From Periplaneta americana (lineage: Eukaryota; Arthropoda; Insecta; Blattodea; Blattidae), in the NCBI RefSeq assembly GCF_040183065.1, contig NC_091117.1:96684001-96748000 (forward strand): DNA of 64,000 nucleotides. Direction: 5' to 3'. The notes below the pieces were generated by a model, which saw only the letters and a list, made by a program, of their open reading frames with translations, made no database searches and was not told where the DNA came from. Positions 26,060 to 38,720 of the stretch are shown piece by piece. Both the position numbers and the translations under genes were made by a program. How positions within the stretch are numbered: position 1 is the stretch's first letter; each line of letters starts with the position of its first letter.

Positions 26060-27985
26060 CCCCAGGCACTGTGACGTCAAGGGCGTCCTCAACCACCATT
26101 GTTCCGAGGGGTATATATATACCACATCTCCGCGACGCTATACTCGACGACATTACAGCCATCGACTTAACAATAGCACTAAAACAATGCAAAAACTCAG
26201 CCCCCGGACCAGACGGCTTCACGTACGACATTCTAAAACAACTCCCACCTACTGCACTTCACTACCTTGCCGGACTCTACACGGCATGTCTTAGACTCGG
26301 ACACACTCCCCCCCCGCTGGAAGCACTCACACGTTCTGCTCTTCCCAAAACCTGGCAAAGACGCGTCCCAACCAACGAACTACCGACCAATTAGTTTGAC
26401 AACAACAATAGCCAAATTAATGGAGAAAGTAGTCGCGTCGCGTCTACACGTGCACCTAGCCGAGCGGGACCTGATTCCAGTCACTCAGGCCGGGTTCAGA
26501 CCGGGCGTCCGGCTGCACGACCAACTGATACGGGTGCTCACATACATAGACATTACACCATCCTCGTTGCGCTTGACGCACAACGTGCATTTGACACGGT
26601 GTGGATAGACGCCCTTAAGTACAAACTTTCCCTACTCCTTCTCCCTCATGAAATAACCAGGTGGATCTCTAGCTTCATATCGAACCGTACAGGACAGGTG
26701 AGACTCGGAAGGAGCGAGTTGTCTCAACCCTTCCGAATCGAAGCTGGAGTCCCACAGGGTTGTGTCCTCTCTCCAATCCTATACAATATTTTTGTGTCGG
26801 ACATCCCTCCCCCCATAGACAATCACGTTGGACTAGCTCAATAAGCAGACGATGTCGCATTCTGGGCGACACACCCCCGAATATCTTCCGCCAGAGTCAA
26901 AATAAATAGATCACTGCGGCGATATATCACCTGGACCAACATGTGGCGAATACAAATAAACACAAACATGCGTGCTCCGTCCCTCCCTCAGCTCCCGCAC
27001 AGTAAACGCAAATCCCATCACAATCGGTACCACCCAAATCCCACTCCGGCGACAACTCACCTATCTCGGCATCCCAATAAACTCCAAATTATCCTGGACC
27101 ACTCTTGCCAATAACACCTGGAACAATTTTAATGCGGCCACCAAAGCAATCAGCTACCTTAGTGGCATCAGACGCCCAGGCTGCTCAACTCCCACACTCC
27201 TACATCTTCACAAAGCATTGGTTCGATCCCTTTGTATGCACCCCTCCATATTCCTAGTACAAACATCCAACTCCAACAGACGCAAATTTGAGGCAAGAGA
27301 AAGGCGCATTCTAAGATCAATTTCCGGACTCCCAAGACGAAGCACCAATCACATCGTATATCAAACAACAAACACAACACCACTCTTCACACACCTACAG
27401 AACATCAACGACAAATACACATTCTCCGCACTCAACAGGCAATACACACACACTCTTCACACAACCACCCGACACAAATAACAGAACAACAACAGAAAAA
27501 CTACTCACACACTATCACGACCCACAACATCCACAGTAACACCTACATGAACATAAAGCAACTACATGTTGATTCATCGGTGTATCGCCGCAAACCAATA
27601 AAAAAAGAGAGAGACGATGGTGACCAACATCCCTAAGCACTAAAAACATGAACCAGCGGACAACCTTAATAGAGAAAATAGAAAACTACAATTGTCAAAA
27701 GATATAATGAAAGGCATCGGGATTTCTAGTTCCAAAAAATTAAAAACTGGCACAAAAAAAAACCATTGTTTATCCTTTCAAATTTTATTTACTTTAATCA
27801 TCTGTTGTTCCACATTTCTATTATGTATTATGTAAACAATTTATTTGTTATTATGTTATGTATTCCAAGTGTATTAATCACGACGGCTGAAGAGGGCACA
27901 CAAATAAGTCCCTGAAACAGCCGCCGGCAATGTATACTCTTTGTATATTTTACCGGAATAAAACATTTGAATCGAAATCGAACTT
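26060..27985 (+). pseudogene. jockey-superfamily-like LINE, reverse transcriptase part
   Basis: Across frame changes the RT blocks appear in order: NSAPGPDGFTYDILKQLP (26190-26243), LLFPKPGKDASQPTNYRPIS, MEKVVASRLHVHLAE, ITPV-like TQAGFRPGVRLHDQLI, LDAQRAFDTVW, GVPQGCVLSPILYNIFVSDI (26749-26808). A stop then replaces the residue before ADDVAFWA, the catalytic block. After it comes NTNMRAPSLPQL, and in another frame RRQLTYLGIPINSKLSW and RILRSISGLPRRSTNHIVYQ. Downstream there is no long frame; a polyadenylation-like AATAAA at 27957 is followed by TTTGAATCGAAATCGAAC. Several frameshifts and one key stop mark it as dead. It is much more C-rich than its neighbours. Confidence 0.82.
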
Positions 27986-28890
27986 CAGGCACTCGTTCGC
28001 CAGATGGCAAAGAGGTAGCTCTAACGCGTCCTCCGTCACTGGAAGCAGTCTTCCAACCAGGCCTACGCCATGGTTGTCTTTTGTTCGGACGTGCCTACAC
28101 ACGGCCACACTCCGGGAACAGGGAGCCAAGCTGCGCCCCTGTCTCTTGTATTCTTTCTTACACCAGCCGAATCTTCCTCACTTCTTACGTATTCTAAACT
28201 TACATTATTCTCGTCTCGCTACTAGTCTCATCACCACCTCCAACCCACCCACTTCTCTTCCTGACTTCGACTTCCCACTTATCCCGGCTTGTTCGATAAA
28301 CCACAGTCCTCGCCTGAACCCCCCCCCCCACTAGTGTCGGTAAGTCGCATAGTACGCTGTGTTGAGCCTCCGAATCCAAAGGGGTGTGTTCTCGAACGTC
28401 GATAAGTCGCACAGTACGCTGTGTTTGATCTTTCGACCTAGAGAATCAACCATCATCCCGATTCCATCTCTCTCGTTATCCTGCCCACCCCACAACACAC
28501 ATGAAAGCAAGCCGATTTTCCCCAGGCACTCCCGTTATCTCTACCTCCCTCTCATTCAAGTCGTACTTTACTATCACCCATCATAACTCTCCTCGCTTCG
28601 AAGCCTCAGGACGAATTTCTAAACTATCAATTTCTATCACGACTCTCCCGTTACCCCTACCACAGAACTAGGAGGGAACCACAGTTACACTTTCACTGTT
28701 ATTTCTGTAATAAACAAATGTTACTTTAAAAACAGTCTTTCTTTTAAACTTCACCACAGTTTCTTATCATCACCCCACCCACAAGCGACAGCCATCTTGT
28801 CACGTCACTCCCGTTTCCCCTCCCCACCTCGACAACTCGTCGGAGAGGAACGACCACGGAGACCGGCGTACGACAGGATCATCATAAAAT
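27986..28890. other. C-rich unassigned stretch
   Basis: Continues the C-rich, G-poor plus-strand composition of the LINE before it, with pyrimidine-rich runs such as CCCCCCCCCACTAG. A 25-base direct repeat (GGTAAGTCGCATAGTACGCT type) occurs at 28339-28363 and 28401-28425, offset 62. There may be an LTR or a second retroelement here, but I cannot define ends. Confidence 0.35.
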
Positions 28891-29293
28891 CTATAATATA
28901 TATAAAACTGCTTAATAAAAGATTATATAACATAGTAGTTAAGTTGACTAAGCATCACACAACACACCTCTACCAAAAAAATTTGATTTTTAGAATTTTA
29001 GGAAAACCCACAATTAGGCTATATCATTTTAACTTGATTTTTATACATTTTTTAAAAGTGGTTTAGACCACTGTTGCGCTGGCCCCCTTAATTATAAATT
29101 TAAATAATATTAATATTGTTTATCAAGTATTTTATTAGCTTTATTCACTCGTTTCTATTAGCTTTTGTCTGCAATTATTTAATCCAAAGCCTCCTCAAAT
29201 GAATGTACTGAAACATGAAAATTTTCCTTAGCTCAGTACACATTCATTGTCATCAAAGGAGGTAATTTTTACAAAACAATAGTTTATAAATGG

Positions 29294-29296
<3 letters not shown>

Positions 29297-29336
<40 letters not shown>
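29297..29336. repeat. (TA)n microsatellite
   Basis: About 20 TA units inside the right arm of the 23614-29547 element; the left arm has no such run at the matching place. Confidence 0.95.
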
Positions 29337-29340
<4 letters not shown>

Positions 29341-29595
29341 CGATTTTGTACGTACTGAGGTCTTAAGAATCCAAAATGGGGAAATAAGTACATGGTGCCA
29401 TTTAAAAAAAAAGACTCACTGGCACACCCTTTATAAATGAAAAGCATAATATTTCAAACTACGTTCAAAATATTCCTTCTTTGATATTCTACATAAAATT
29501 AGAACGACACAAGTCACAACATTTTTCCATACTTGTTACTCATCCTGTATATTCATTCATTCATTCACTCATTCACTCATTTACTTATTTATTTA

Positions 29596-30695
29596 CTAGC
29601 CGTACCCGTGCGCTTCGCTGCACCTGTTAGAAATAAATATAAAGCAATTACATAATTAAAATAGGACGTTTGATCTAGGCAACAACTTTTACAACAGCGC
29701 AAGATAATCTGCTTCGCTCATTACCCAATTTTTTGCATTGCATTTATTGCATATATATTTTATGTATTTTAACATGATTCAATTGAGCATAGTTAAAATT
29801 TGAATTATTAAATAATGGATTGCTAAGCTAAAGTACTATTACTGCATACTAAATCAATACACTCTCGTTGTTCGTTAATTCTCTGAGATTAAAATGAGTG
29901 TACATAAATATTATTTTAAGAAATACAGAAAACGAATGTACAAAATAGCCTATCAAATTTTCTGTGCATAAGAAGCTATTTTAATCTTACCTGTCCTCGA
30001 TTTACTCAGACGTTACTGCAATAACATTATAGCATTATGTCCATCTAGAGAAACTACACTTTCCAATGGTGAAATAATAATTAATTGTACAAATCTGTTA
30101 ATTTAGCTTCTGATATTACTTCATACTTCATACTTCATGTTTAATAGTTTTCGATTGTTGATGTCTAAGGCCCCTGTTACGATTGTTGTTGTCCAAGGCC
30201 CCTTATAGACGAAGTCATTTGTTCTTAATTCATTGCACCGTCTTAGATGGCGTTATTTTAATTTTAAAACTCATTTATCTCATTAAATATCAGTACTATC
30301 AAAATTTTGTAAAGAGTAAAACTTATCGGAAATCATTTTCAAAGAAACTTTTGTTATGCAACATTTTTCATAAAAATCAATAACAAGCGAGATAATTCGA
30401 TTTATTTAATTCAGGCCCCCTTATAACCCCCCTTTTAAATAAAGTATTTTGAATGCCATATAGCCTAAAATCTAAGTTACAACGAACTTAATTTATATTC
30501 CAATTTTCATATAAATCGGTTCAGCCATTATCGCGTGAAAATGTAACAAACATACAGACAGACATACAAACAAAAATTTCAAAAATGCGATTTTCGGTCT
30601 CAGGGTGGTTAATTATATAATGTTAGGACCAATTATTTTCAGAAAATCGAAAATTACCAGAAAAATTTCGGCTACAGATTTATTATTAGTATAGA
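29596..30695 (-). mobile_element. non-autonomous Helitron, copy 1
   Basis: On the minus strand it begins TCTATACTAATAATAAATCT and ends GCACGGGTACGGCTAG, i.e. a TC start and a CTRR-type CTAG end. It lies between an A (30696) and a T (29595), the usual AT insertion site, without target duplication. About ten bases before the end is the hairpin GTGCAGCGAAGCGCAC. It sits within a (TTTA)n microsatellite: ATTTATTT units on both sides. It is a close, inverted relative of 55373-56538. Confidence 0.78.
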
Positions 30696-30742
30696 TTTAT
30701 TTATTTATTTATTTATTTAACAATTATATGTATGATAGGTAG

Positions 30743-31722
30743 TGCTTTTCCAATTCACTGCGGGCTAAAGCAGGGAGATGCACTATCATCTTTACTTTTT
30801 AACTTCGCTCTAGAATATGCCATTAGGAAAGTTCAGGATAACACATAGGGTTTGGAATTGAACGGGTTACATCAGCTTCTTGTCTATGCGGATGACGTGA
30901 ATATGCTAGGAGAAAATCTACAAACGATTAGGGAAAACGCGGAAATTCTAGTTGAAGCAAGTAAAGCGATAGGGTTGGAAGTAAATCTCGAAAAGAATAA
31001 GTATATGATTATGTCTCGTGACCACAATATTGTACGAAATGGAACTATAAAAATTGGAGATTTATTTTTCGAAGAGGTGGAAAAATTCAAATATCTTGGA
31101 GCAACAGTAACAAATATAAATGACACTCGGGAGGAAATTAAATGCAGAATAAATATGGGAAATGCGTGTTATTATTCGGTTGAGAAGCTTTTGTCATCTA
31201 GTCTTCTGTCAAAAAATCTGAAAGTTAGAATTCATAAAACGGTTATATCACCGGTTGTTCTGTATGGTTGTGAAACTTGGACTCTCACTTTGAGAGAGGA
31301 ACAGAGATTAAGGGTGTTTGAGAATAAGGTTCTTAGGAAAATATTTGGGGCTAAGCGGGATGAAGTTACAGGAGAATGGAGAAATTTACACAACGCAGAG
31401 CTGCACGCATTGTATCCTTCACCTGACATAATTAGGAACATTAAATCCAGACGTTTGAGATAGGCAGGACATGTAGCACGTATGGGCGAATCCAGAAATG
31501 CATATAGAGTGTTAGTTGGGAAGCCGGAGGGAAAAAGACCTTTAGGGAGGCCGAGACGTAGGTGGGAAGATAATATTAAAATGGATTTGAGGGAGGTGGG
31601 ATATGATGATAGAGACTGGATTAATCTTGCTCAGGATAGGGACCAATGGCGGGCTTATGTGATGGCGGTAATGAACCTCCGGGTTCCTTAAAAGCCAGTA
31701 AGTAAGTAAGTAAGTATGTATG
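30743..31722 (+). mobile_element. LINE family B, 5'-truncated copy
   Basis: Flanked by the 16-bp duplication TATGTATGATAGGTAG (30727-30742 and 31723-31738). The coding remnant covers part of the RT and the whole C-terminus: [38 protein letters not shown] with the YADD catalytic motif (30870-30923), [39 protein letters not shown] and KRPLGRPRRRWEDNIKMDLR. There are two single-codon stops, at about 30847 and 31461 (TAG for Trp). The 3' end is GGGTTCCTTAAAAGCCAGTA followed by TAAG units. The best-preserved copy of this family in the window. Confidence 0.93.
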
Positions 31723-31739
31723 TATGTATGATAGGTAGG

Positions 31740-32546
31740 TGGTAGCTCTTTTATGATAAAGATAGCATTGTTGTAATTCGAATGTGTCGCAGCACCAAGC
31801 ACAGGGATTATATTGTAGGAGGGATAAGAGAATTATGCCTTATACCGATGTAGATTTTGTTACTCTGACAGTGAAAAATTAGAGAAGGGAAAACGATTAT
31901 GGATAAAAGGAAATAGTCAAATTTAAGTGTGTCATTTTTTCAGTTCAAGAGGAAGTTCAAACGCGGCAAGCTCCCTCCCTTTGCGTACTCCTCTGGTGAG
32001 AGCAAACAATACACGCATTTTCATATAAATGTGTACTAACCACTTTCGAATCATTATTTACCACAATACTGCATTTTCTGTTTGTACATTGGAACTTCAT
32101 GTCTCCACTCTTTAATTCAAAACAGTTGCTTAATAATGTGTAGGCTACATCGCCTCTGATTGTTGTCAACACGTGGCCTATACATTCCTATGGACTGCAC
32201 TGGCTTGCCACTCCACTGAAAGGCCACTATAGTTATCCTACAAACAAAACTCAGCTCGGGCTCCTAACGGCGCGCATGTTATACCCTCTTACTCCCCTGT
32301 AGTAGGCTTGAGAGCATGCCGGAAACGGGAGCATACATCATCTGCGCGAGACAGATACGCCCGCTGGTTTCTGCACACCGAGTTTTCCTTGTCGGATGCC
32401 TATAGCAGTTATAGCTTTTTAGGAAATAATTCAGGTCATAAAATGCGCGATCGTCACAGACATCTTACGCTCATCACAAATGCGGAGCATAAATACACCG
32501 TCAATCCAGGTCCCATGGCATAGATTTCTCATTAAACATCATATAC
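31740..32546. other. intron sequence upstream of the exon donor, nothing recognised
   Basis: No gene or repeat recognised between the LINE and the alkaline phosphatase exon at 32547. Confidence 0.4.
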
Positions 32547-32738
32547 CTTAATATCTCTGCCGGGGAGATCCTTCACCAGTTGCTCTGCGATGTCGTTGCA
32601 GACGTCTGAATCTTGTTGCGAATTTCTAACCGCAGCATCATTTTCCCAATCTCTGTTGGCGATATGAGCGTAAGCGCCAGCAGGAGAGGCATGCGTGACG
32701 CGGGTTGTCGTCACCACACCAGTTGATTTCCCGGAGTC
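32547..32738 (-). CDS. alkaline phosphatase exon, [17 protein letters not shown] block
   Basis: This 192-base exon (64 codons, phase 0 to 0) has acceptor GATTGCAG and donor GTATAT. It encodes [20 protein letters not shown], then [20 protein letters not shown] and ends LPGRDIK. The [11 protein letters not shown] stretch is one of the most conserved parts of the animal enzymes and supplies the Mg-binding His/Ser pair; NRDWEND lies beside it. DIK then continues into VILGGGRKEF of the next exon, which is normal for the family. The next intron is the largest in the window (32546-8929, 23.6 kb). A 1.2-kb hAT-like element sits 153 bases upstream of this exon's acceptor, with the splice signals left intact. 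Confidence 0.95.
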
Positions 32739-32891
32739 CTGCAATCCAGACATCGATCTTCAGACGTATATAATAGTTCACTTTATTTAAGAGCCTACAT
32801 GTTACAGAGGTTGAATTACCAGAGACAAAAGTAAGAAATTAATACTCACAGATTGATGTTGTTAACGCACGAGAAGTAATATTTTGATCAC

Positions 32892-34099
32892 TAGGCCTGA
32901 GAAATAAATGCCGTTATACTACCAGTGCGCTTAGAGCGCCTCTGACTTTGAGTACGTCTCAGAGTTGGGGTGAGTTAACGCAGTGTCTTTCGTTCGTTTG
33001 AACTCATGCTTATCAGCACGGCAAGTTAGTCCTCAGCATAGGGTGGTTGAAAGCCACCCGTTTGACTTCGAAACACAACTGTATGCTAAAGAAAAATTAA
33101 AGGAATAATTTTCTTTGTTAAAGAAAAATTGCACTATTTTAAGGACATTTTATTTTCTGTCTGTAGAAAGCACACGTAATGTAACTTTGACGAAGTATCA
33201 GCCTTATTATTTTACTATGTTAATATGATGGTGTATTACGTTATTGTTTTACATATTTTCTCATTTTATATATTGTTGCAGTGAATAACAAACCAAATTT
33301 TCAAAGGAGAATGATTGCTGTTGCTAGAAAAAACAGTATTACATCTAGAAAAATTTCGTTCCACAATGGGGAAATGTTTCAAATATTTTACACAAGCATT
33401 AGGCTATCTATCTCAAAATCTGTATCATTATTATACATTTCCTCATTTGAAATTGTCACAAATTTACATAGAGCTAAATATCCATAATGTTTATCCAGTA
33501 TTTTTTTTTCATCTTGTTTGCTACATTTTTTCCTATTTCGTGTTCCAACTATTCGGTTCATTAGAATACTGTTGACTGTATGCTATTTTATGTCTGTAGA
33601 AAATACATCTAATATGACATTGACAAGTATCAGCCTTATTATCTTACTATGTTAATATGATGGTGTATTACGTTTTTGTTTTACATAATTTTTTATTTCA
33701 TATATTGTTGCAGTGAATAACAAACCATATTTTCAAATTTTCAAAGGAGAATGATTGCCTGTTGCCAGAAAACACAGCCTTATATCTAGAAAAACTTCGT
33801 TCGACTTCTACAGAAACAATTACTATATTTATCTCAAAATCTGTATCATTATTACAAATTTCCTCATTTCAAATTAAGTCACAAATTTCGTCCTCGGCAT
33901 CTTGCTATTATTCTTCTTTACAGGACGTTGAACGTTGCCTGTTACGAATAAAAGTATTCGGTCCTAATGTAACCGATCAACTAAAGTTCGCTGCTGAACG
34001 AAACACTCTGGGATCCCCCACCCCAACGCAATTAAGTACTGGCACCTAAAGTCAGAGGCGCATGAAGCGCAATGTAACGGCTTAAAATTCTTAGCCCTG
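32892..34099. mobile_element. 1.2-kb hAT-like non-autonomous element
   Basis: Left end TAGGCCTGAGAAATAAATGC and inverted right end CAGGGCTAAGAATTTTAAGC extend into about 110-base inverted repeats (GCGCCTCTGACTTT in both). The 8-bp duplication TTGATCAC is exact (32884-32891 and 34100-34107). Inside, a block of about 300 bases is duplicated in the same direction (33160-33470 and 33590-33890, both with TATTGTTGCAGTGAATAACA). No transposase is seen. Confidence 0.88.
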
Positions 34100-34107
34100 T
34101 TGATCAC

Positions 34108-35213
34108 ATTTATATATTAATAGTGGCTTGTGCAGCACATACTGCTAACAAAGTTCAAATAGAATTTTTTCAGATTTATTTTCCAGAAAGATACCAGATA
34201 TTTTGAAAGTTATTTGTTTCCATAACAATGATGATGTAGCATTCAAAGCAAAGTAATAACTCAATGGACTGTCTTGAAATGTAGAGGACAGTATCACTAT
34301 TTTTCCCGCTAAAAGATCTTGCTGAAGTGATCGGGAGACTACAAAATCTTATAGGCCTCTTATTTCATCAGTAAGTAATGCCTTTTGGTTTTTCCTTAGG
34401 TATTGTAAACTTTGCGCTTCCTTTCGACAATACCGGTGTACTAAATATTGCTGGATTAACTTGTGTGACTAATGAATGTGTGAGAAATGGCTACGAACAG
34501 CAATCCGAAATGACAAAAACTGAAGTGAAGTCATTCTAATGAGCTTATTATGCTGACGTAGAGCACTACGTTGCAATTTTGAGTTGTAACTAAAGATATG
34601 AATTTCACCACAGAGACTACAAGGTTAGGTATGCCTAGAGTGATCGTTAACCCACGACAAACATATCCCATTCAATTGCTGCGATACAAAACACATTTCA
34701 GTTGTAACCTGGCCATACCTCAGGCTTCACGTCATTTATGACGTAACGATAGTATAAGCACAAATTATCTAATATCCTCATCTTGTGGTACAAATTCCTA
34801 CCTAAAGTTATAACTGTCATAAGAGAAGCGGAGGGGATATACTATTTTCAGATCACAGTGAAATGGAAGGAACTACAGATGAAGATATAAGCCTATATGA
34901 AAGAACTTGCTTCATAATAAGAAATCACACGTCGTTTAGGTTTTAGCAAAGAAGAAATAGCACAAAGTTATAACTGTAATACTGGTAAATGTTACTTACA
35001 TGAAATTTAGTTATAATCTTAACCTTTTCTGGAATAAAGTATATTAATATAAGATTATAAGAATTTCTTATTATAAGATGAAAAAATAGTATAGATAGGC
35101 CTATTTGTTTAAACTCCATTACTGTATATTATAATTATAAATAATTAAATGTCAACCAAATTATAAAAAGAATTCAAATCTTTCAGAATTCATAGTCTCA
35201 TTATTACGATGAT

Positions 35214-35215
<2 letters not shown>
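34108..35215. other. intron sequence, nothing recognised
   Basis: AT-rich; no gene, tRNA or repeat family recognised. Confidence 0.4.

Positions 35216-35218
<3 letters not shown>

Positions 35219-35270
<52 letters not shown>
35219..35270. repeat. (AAT)n microsatellite
   Basis: About 17 AAT units. Confidence 0.95.
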
Positions 35271-35271
<1 letters not shown>

Positions 35272-35492
35272 CAATAATGAGAAATTTAAAGTACACTTCA
35301 TTACTACATAACTTCGGAACAAACTGGCAACAATGCCGAAAAGATTGAGGTTATAGTTACATAGGCATAATTTGACAATAAATAGAAAATAATGTGACAC
35401 GGAATGCATAATCCATTATGTTCTTTAATTGCCATCTTCTAAATCTATTTCAACCCTTAAACTCACCTTCAACATTGTAAACAAATGTGTTC

Positions 35493-35735
35493 GCCGCTGT
35501 GGAATAACGGTTAGCACGTCTAACCGTGAAATGAGCGGGCCAGGGTTCAAATCCTGGTTGGGACAAGTTACCTGATTGAGGATTTTCCGGGGTTTTCCCT
35601 CAACCCATCGAGAGCAAATGCTGGGTAACTTTCGGTGCTGGACTCTGGACTCATTTCGCTTGCATTATCCATCTCACTCAGACACTAGATAACCATAGAA
35701 GTTGATAAAGCATAATAAAATAATCAATTAAAACA
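35493..35735 (+). repeat. tRNA-derived SINE, family 2
   Basis: The head CGCTGTGGAATAACGGTTAG is followed by B box GGTTCAAATCC, then GTTACCTGATTGAGG, TTTCCCTCAACCCATCGAGA, GGGTAACTTTCGGTGCTGGA and ACTAGATAACCATAGAAGTT. The 3' tail GTTGATAAAGCATAATAAAA is the eroded shared tail. Confidence 0.82.
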
Positions 35736-36595
35736 GTAAACAAATGTCTGTTTCGTTGTTGTTCAGGCATATTATAGCACTAAGTAAGGTGTAAGGCTAG
35801 TCTTCACGTTTCTTAAATCTTACTAGCTTTTGGCTAAGTGAGGGCTAAAATTTAAGTTAAGCCGTGATTCTGAATACGTATTCTGCATTTTTTACCCACA
35901 AAATTCGGATGTAAGTGAAAGTGAAGTTGAAGTAACGTTCCTGAATATGACTCTGAGAAGCAAAGAGTCTTAGAAAAACTATTCGGCTTAGAGAATTGTA
36001 TAATGAATTACTCCATTAGTAATGCAACACGGTGTGTATCATCGTTGGCAATGATTATTATGCTTCGTGCATCACATCACTTAGCCTACTTCAGCAGTTT
36101 TCACGTATTTCTGTTCTTAAGATTGGTTATATTCCAGATGCCTGCACAACCTAAATGTACAACCTGTCAAATGTAACTTATTATGTAGGTAAATAAAAAA
36201 TTTACTTGTGGCAGCTAAAACGAGTATTTGAATGAAATCTCTGAGTTTTGAGTTGAGAACTTTTAAATTAACTCATTGCATTAGAGAATAACTAAAATTG
36301 CATTATATTTTAACTAATTAGTTATTTTAAATTAAAAAACAAGTGTGAAGATCATGCATACAATATACAGTATGTATGATGCGCTTTTTTAAATCGTGTA
36401 TTAATATAACTGAAGGCACTCATGCGTGAACCTAGGCACAAACGATAATATTTACATTAAAAATCATGCGTTTGTAAATTATTGCTAACAAGGTTGCACT
36501 ATATGCGGGGTAAATTCAATTACACGCTCTGATAGACGCGTTGTATTTCAAAGAGAATGCATGAAATACACAGGCGAGTCAGTAAGTTACAAATC

Positions 36596-36800
36596 GAGTC
36601 CACCGTTATCTGACCGTGAAATGAGAGGGCCCTTGTTCAAATCCTGGTTGATACAAATTACCTGCTTGCGAATTTATTCGAGGTTTCACCCCTCAACTAA
36701 CTGAAGCAGAATTTCTAGACAACTTTCAGCATTGGACCCGGACTCATTTCGCTTCATTAAATTAAAAATCATCTATCATCTATAATAGTTTCAGATTAAA
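36596..36800 (+). repeat. degenerate SINE, family 2
   Basis: GACCGTGAAATGAGAGGGCC and TGTTCAAATCCTGGTTGATA parallel the family 2 head region at 35550-35575. The body is more diverged (ACAACTTTCAGCATTGGACC). Confidence 0.65.
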
Positions 36801-37711
36801 CAGGAGATACAGCAGACGTAGTATCGTGATCTGCATACAGATGGTATTCGTCTGAGGGAGTTGTACGTATATCCCAGGGGGATGGAGAGGTTTTCACGGT
36901 GGACTGCTTCAGACCTGAGAGTTTTATAGCAGGATCGACAAATAACACCAAGGTGAATCATGAATATCATATTTATGGTAGTGAAATCTTCAGATCAATA
37001 TAGGATGCAGCAGGATTAGTACGTGACTTGGGAAAAGATGAAATCGATAAGAATGCACCAAGCAGTGAATCACGTTCTCACAGTAATGCGGCCTTAAGTG
37101 CTTCAATAATCTTCCCATAATAAGGGAGCACAATAAGCCTCAGGTTGCAGAGAAAGCAGGGTCCTTCTTAGAATAGAAAAAAGTAATAAATCCAAGTAAC
37201 GATCCAAATTTTTAATGAGGCGCCTGAAACTATCACCGATAAATGGCAGTATTATCCTGGTGTTAAGGTGATCGATGTGCGCACAAGCGAAATAATGAAG
37301 CAGCAGTTGCAAGATGAAATAAATAATAAAATCAATTAATTACTAGATGAAGGAAAGAATGAAAAGAGAATAAACGAAGGTACTGAATGATTATTGAATA
37401 TCGGGTTGAATGAACAAAAAGATGGGTATTCGAAATAAATTAGTCATCTTGTGCACAAACGACTTGACGAGTATACGAACGTTTGAATGAACCAATGATT
37501 AGATTAATAGCTAAAGTAAAGTCATCCTCATACTAGGCATGGAAGTCTACTAAAACACGGATATCGTACTCTACTAATTTTGTCAAGAAATTTACTCTTT
37601 CTCATTAGAGTTTCATTTTCATCACTTCTAGTCTTAGAAACGCTCACGTCATCTCCCTGTGCCAATAGCAGTTCTCACACTCAGTTGCTCGCATCTGCGG
37701 GAATATGTGAC
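36801..37711. other. intron sequence, nothing recognised
   Basis: No gene, RNA or repeat recognised. Confidence 0.4.
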
Positions 37712-38369
37712 TAATGGCGATATGCATCAACCTCGGTTAGAAACGTAGTAGCCATGGGTTACGAAACCATGGTTAAAAAGTAATGTCTGTGCAACATTCA
37801 TATTCACCAGTTACTTGCACGTGATTAGCTGACACCACATTTAACCAGGGTAAAGTCTGTGATGGTACATGTATCTACAATAATGACGAAAGGAAAGCAT
37901 CATGCCTCCGTAAAGATAATAGTTAACGTCTAAAAACGACAACACTTACTCCGTTCTACTGGTACATAAAAAAAACGTACCCTATGTTTTCGCGTTGCAT
38001 TTGTTTGCATTTGGGCGTCATTAGTTTCTGGGTTTACATTTCTTTGTTTTTCAGTGCTATTAGGTTAAAATCTTGCAAAATGAAAACTGAAAAGCGAAAG
38101 TGATTATATCCCAAAGTAAGTGTGAAGTACTGATAGATTTAATTACTAGATTTAAATACGTTATAAAAAAGCTGGAATATACATAAAGGAAAATAATGAA
38201 GCACTTTAATAACAATGATTACCCTCGGCTGCAAAAGAAATGCCGAGTCGAAGTCGCTATCGATTTAAAATACTCGCATTATCGTGTTAGGTAGACATCG
38301 CTTAGGAAACAATAGAAATAGAGTTACACAGAAAGCATTGCAATAAAATCATAAGCTATAAATAGGAAT

Positions 38370-38720
38370 AAAAAGACAGCCGAAATAATTGATCCTACGA
38401 TCAGATTTCAAACCTCGCCACTCAACCATCTGAAGTGAACAAAGAGGTAAAGAAAATCTACGAGCCCACGATTCACTACCTATCAGCGAAATACAGCATT
38501 GAAAAAAATCACAGTTACCCGTCTCTTCTTCGGAGCGAGAGGCACCATTCCGAAAACCTTTGTGAAGTGGAGGGAAAAATACAAGCTGAAGAGAGATATT
38601 CTAGATGTCATCGTTACCACCATAATAAAATTTTCTGTAGCAATATTTCGCAAGCATCTTTATGGTGTACACTCAATTTAAATTTTCTTATGCCTTCATT
38701 TCTTTTGTTTGAAACCTGAT
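38370..38720 (+). pseudogene. R2-like LINE fragment, C-terminal endonuclease region
   Basis: In shifting frames: EIIDPTIRFQTS, then EVNKEVKKIYEPTIHYLSAK, then ITVTRLFFGARGTIPKTFVK and IIKFSVAIFRKHLYGVHS with a stop. IDPT.RF, IYEP.I.YL, GARGTIP and the SV.I...HLY end are the C-terminal part of LINEs with a restriction-like endonuclease (R2 group). It overlaps only slightly with the complementary piece at 57290-58150. Confidence 0.65.

Larger units (their letters stand above)
23614..29547 (+). mobile_element. Tc1/mariner-like element with long terminal repeats, filled by insertions
   Basis: The left end CAGAGTGAGTAAAAAGTATG and the right end (read back) CAGGATGAGTAACAAGTATG are flanked by TA dinucleotides. 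Similarity continues inward for roughly 400 bases each side, including the GGTGTGCCAATGAGAATTTT-type block, the ATGGCACCATGTACTTATTT block and GACAAAAGCTAATAGAAAC. A transposase start is at 24078: MAKLTGKQRIEILMMIGYGD, then EKALDIVLAVEETP; after a LINE insert it resumes with HLSTRPACS in a decaying frame. The right half has been replaced by other material including a jockey-like LINE. Confidence 0.7.
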
